Below, one piece after another: positions 5,995 through 7,247 of a DNA stretch of 7,247 bases. Location of the stretch: positions 1 through 7,247 of the forward strand of contig CALLHT010000257.1 in assembly GCA_938009335.1 (NCBI GenBank). The letters run 5' to 3'. The first letter of the stretch is position 1, and each line of letters starts with the position of its first letter. Both the position numbers and the translations under genes were made by a program. This DNA is from an uncultured Rhizobiaceae group bacterium. GTDB taxonomy: Bacteria; Pseudomonadota; Alphaproteobacteria; Rhizobiales; Rhizobiaceae. A model generated the notes under the pieces. It made no database searches, had not been told where the DNA came from, and saw nothing but the letters and a program-made list of their open reading frames with translations.

Positions 5995-7247
5995 ATGAAC
6001 CAGCATTTCGACCCTAAAAAGCAGGGGCGGGGTAACCGCAAATCACATCAGACAAAGGGTCGCCAACTAGACGAGGCGGCTCTTGCTGAAGTTGAGGCCC
6101 TTTTGGGCGATGCGTCTCGCGCTCGTGATCTTCTGATTGAGCATCTACATAAAATTCAGGACAGTTTCGGCTGTCTTGAAGCAAAGCATATGCGCGCTCT
6201 GGCCGAGGTCATGAAAATTTCCATGGCGGAAGTGTATGAAGTTGCGTCGTTTTACGATCATTTTGACATTGTCAAAGAGGGTGAACCAAAGCCTGCACCT
6301 GTTACCATTCGTGTGTGTGATTCTCTGTCATGCATGATGGCAGGGGCCGAAACGCTGATTTCTGAACTTGAATCGGGCGCTGACCCCGAAAAGGTTCGCA
6401 TCATGCGGGCGCCTTGCATGGGCGGTTGTGATGTTGCGCCGGCAGCGCGGGTTGGCGACAAAGAAGTAGGTAACACGAGTGTCGAAGAACTGTTGGCACT
6501 TGCTGCTTCTGCGGAAACAAACAAAGACATTCCGGCAAATGCGCCTGACTACAAAGATTTGGCGGCGTACAAATCTGATGGCGGGTACGTAGCTTGGGAG
6601 ACGGTGAAATCAGGCAGCATCGATTTTGATGGTGTTCTGGATATTCTCAAAGATTCTGGTCTTCGCGGTCTTGGTGGTGCTGGTTTCCCGTCTCATATGA
6701 AATGGAAGTTCGTTCGCGGTTATGATGCGCCACGTTTGATGACCATTAATGGCGATGAGGGTGAGCCTGGCACGTTTAAAGACCGCTATTACCTCGAACG
6801 CAATCCACATGCGATGTTTGAAGGTGCGCTGATTGCAGCACATTTCGTCGAAGCGGAACGCGTCTATGTGTATATGCGCGATGAATATCCGGCGGTGCTG
6901 GAAATCCTTAGAAAAGAAATTGCGGCGTTGGAAGCAGCTGGTGTTTGCGCGAAAGGCTTCTTTGAGCTGCGTCGGGGTGCCGGTGCCTATATTTGCGGTG
7001 AAGAATCCGCGATGATTGAGTCCATTGAAGGAAAGCGGGGCCTTCCACGCCATCGTCCGCCTTATATCGCCGAAGTTGGCGTCTTTGGTCGTCCAACACT
7101 TAACCACAACGTGGAAACATTATATTGGATCCCTGACATTCTGAATAACGGGCCTGAATGGTTTGCATCTCAGGGCAAGGAAAATCATCCGGGGCCAAGA
7201 TCATGGTCTGTATCTGGCCGTGTTAAGAAACCGGGTGTGGTTCTGGC
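5995..7247 (+). CDS. Fused NuoE/NuoF-type NAD-dependent formate dehydrogenase beta subunit (5' part; runs off the window)
   Basis: This subunit passes electrons from the molybdenum- or tungsten-containing catalytic subunit through Fe-S clusters and FMN to NAD+. The visible 417 codons join two complex-I-like modules. Residues about 25-165 are a NuoE-like thioredoxin-fold domain with the four [2Fe-2S] ligands C108, C113, C141 and C145. From about 190 a NuoF-like domain follows, with the FMN-binding GLRGLGGAGFP (222-232), GDEGEPGT (253-260) and GAGAYICGEES (328-338) of the nucleotide site. The 4Fe-4S cysteines expected near the C-terminus lie beyond the window. The first 24 residues are basic and polar. 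The fused layout resembles FDH1B of Methylobacterium extorquens (about 570 aa), whereas fds-type enzymes use separate FdsG and FdsB. Adjacency to fhs makes formate dehydrogenase likelier than respiratory complex I or an NAD-reducing hydrogenase diaphorase, but the catalytic gene is not visible. Family is certain; the exact enzyme is inferred. Confidence 0.85.
   Translation, partial: MNQHFDPKKQGRGNRKSHQTKGRQLDEAALAEVEALLGDASRARDLLIEHLHKIQDSFGCLEAKHMRALAEVMKISMAEVYEVASFYDHFDIVKEGEPKPAPVTIRVCDSLSCMMAGAETLISELESGADPEKVRIMRAPCMGGCDVAPAARVGDKEVGNTSVEELLALAASAETNKDIPANAPDYKDLAAYKSDGGYVAWETVKSGSIDFDGVLDILKDSGLRGLGGAGFPSHMKWKFVRGYDAPRLMTINGDEGEPGTFKDRYYLERNPHAMFEGALIAAHFVEAERVYVYMRDEYPAVLEILRKEIAALEAAGVCAKGFFELRRGAGAYICGEESAMIESIEGKRGLPRHRPPYIAEVGVFGRPTLNHNVETLYWIPDILNNGPEWFASQGKENHPGPRSWSVSGRVKKPGVVL

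Overview
The window looks like ordinary alphaproteobacterial core chromosome of moderate GC content (about 50% by eye). The strongest taxonomic clue is the same-strand order clpX - lon - hupB, a classic alphaproteobacterial block. It is followed by C1-metabolism genes: a formate-tetrahydrofolate ligase and a fused NuoE/NuoF-type formate dehydrogenase beta subunit. I cannot name the genus. All five genes lie on the plus strand, and I saw no tRNA, rRNA, insertion sequence, CRISPR array or prophage signal.

Layout. 2-781 is the 3' part of clpX, closed by an intrinsic terminator. 782-1047 is the lon control region, with a convincing RpoH (sigma-32)-type heat-shock promoter and a leader of about 140 nt. 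1048-3480 is a complete lon with its own terminator. 3533-3712 holds the hupB promoter region, with a 7-bp inverted repeat over a possible -35 element. 3713-3988 is a complete HU gene, again with a terminator. 4045-4280 is the promoter and a structured leader of about 135 nt for fhs. 4281-5957 is a complete fhs. After a 37-nt gap with a strong ribosome binding site and no terminator, a fused formate dehydrogenase beta-subunit gene starts at 5995 and runs off the window.

How the genes work together. ClpX and Lon are the ATP-dependent unfolding and proteolysis arm of protein quality control, and HU is a nucleoid protein often encoded next to them. Each of these has its own terminator, so they look like separate transcription units that happen to be neighbours. 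The second half is a formate node. Fhs activates formate to 10-formyl-tetrahydrofolate for biosynthesis, while the formate dehydrogenase would oxidise formate to CO2 with NADH formation.

The most interesting part is the fhs leader. It can fold into three consecutive hairpins, the last of which forms an H-type pseudoknot by perfect 7-bp complementarity. A pyrimidine tract inside the pseudoknot loop is complementary to the fhs Shine-Dalgarno sequence. It does not match any riboswitch class I can recall, so it is a candidate cis-regulatory RNA that needs covariation testing.
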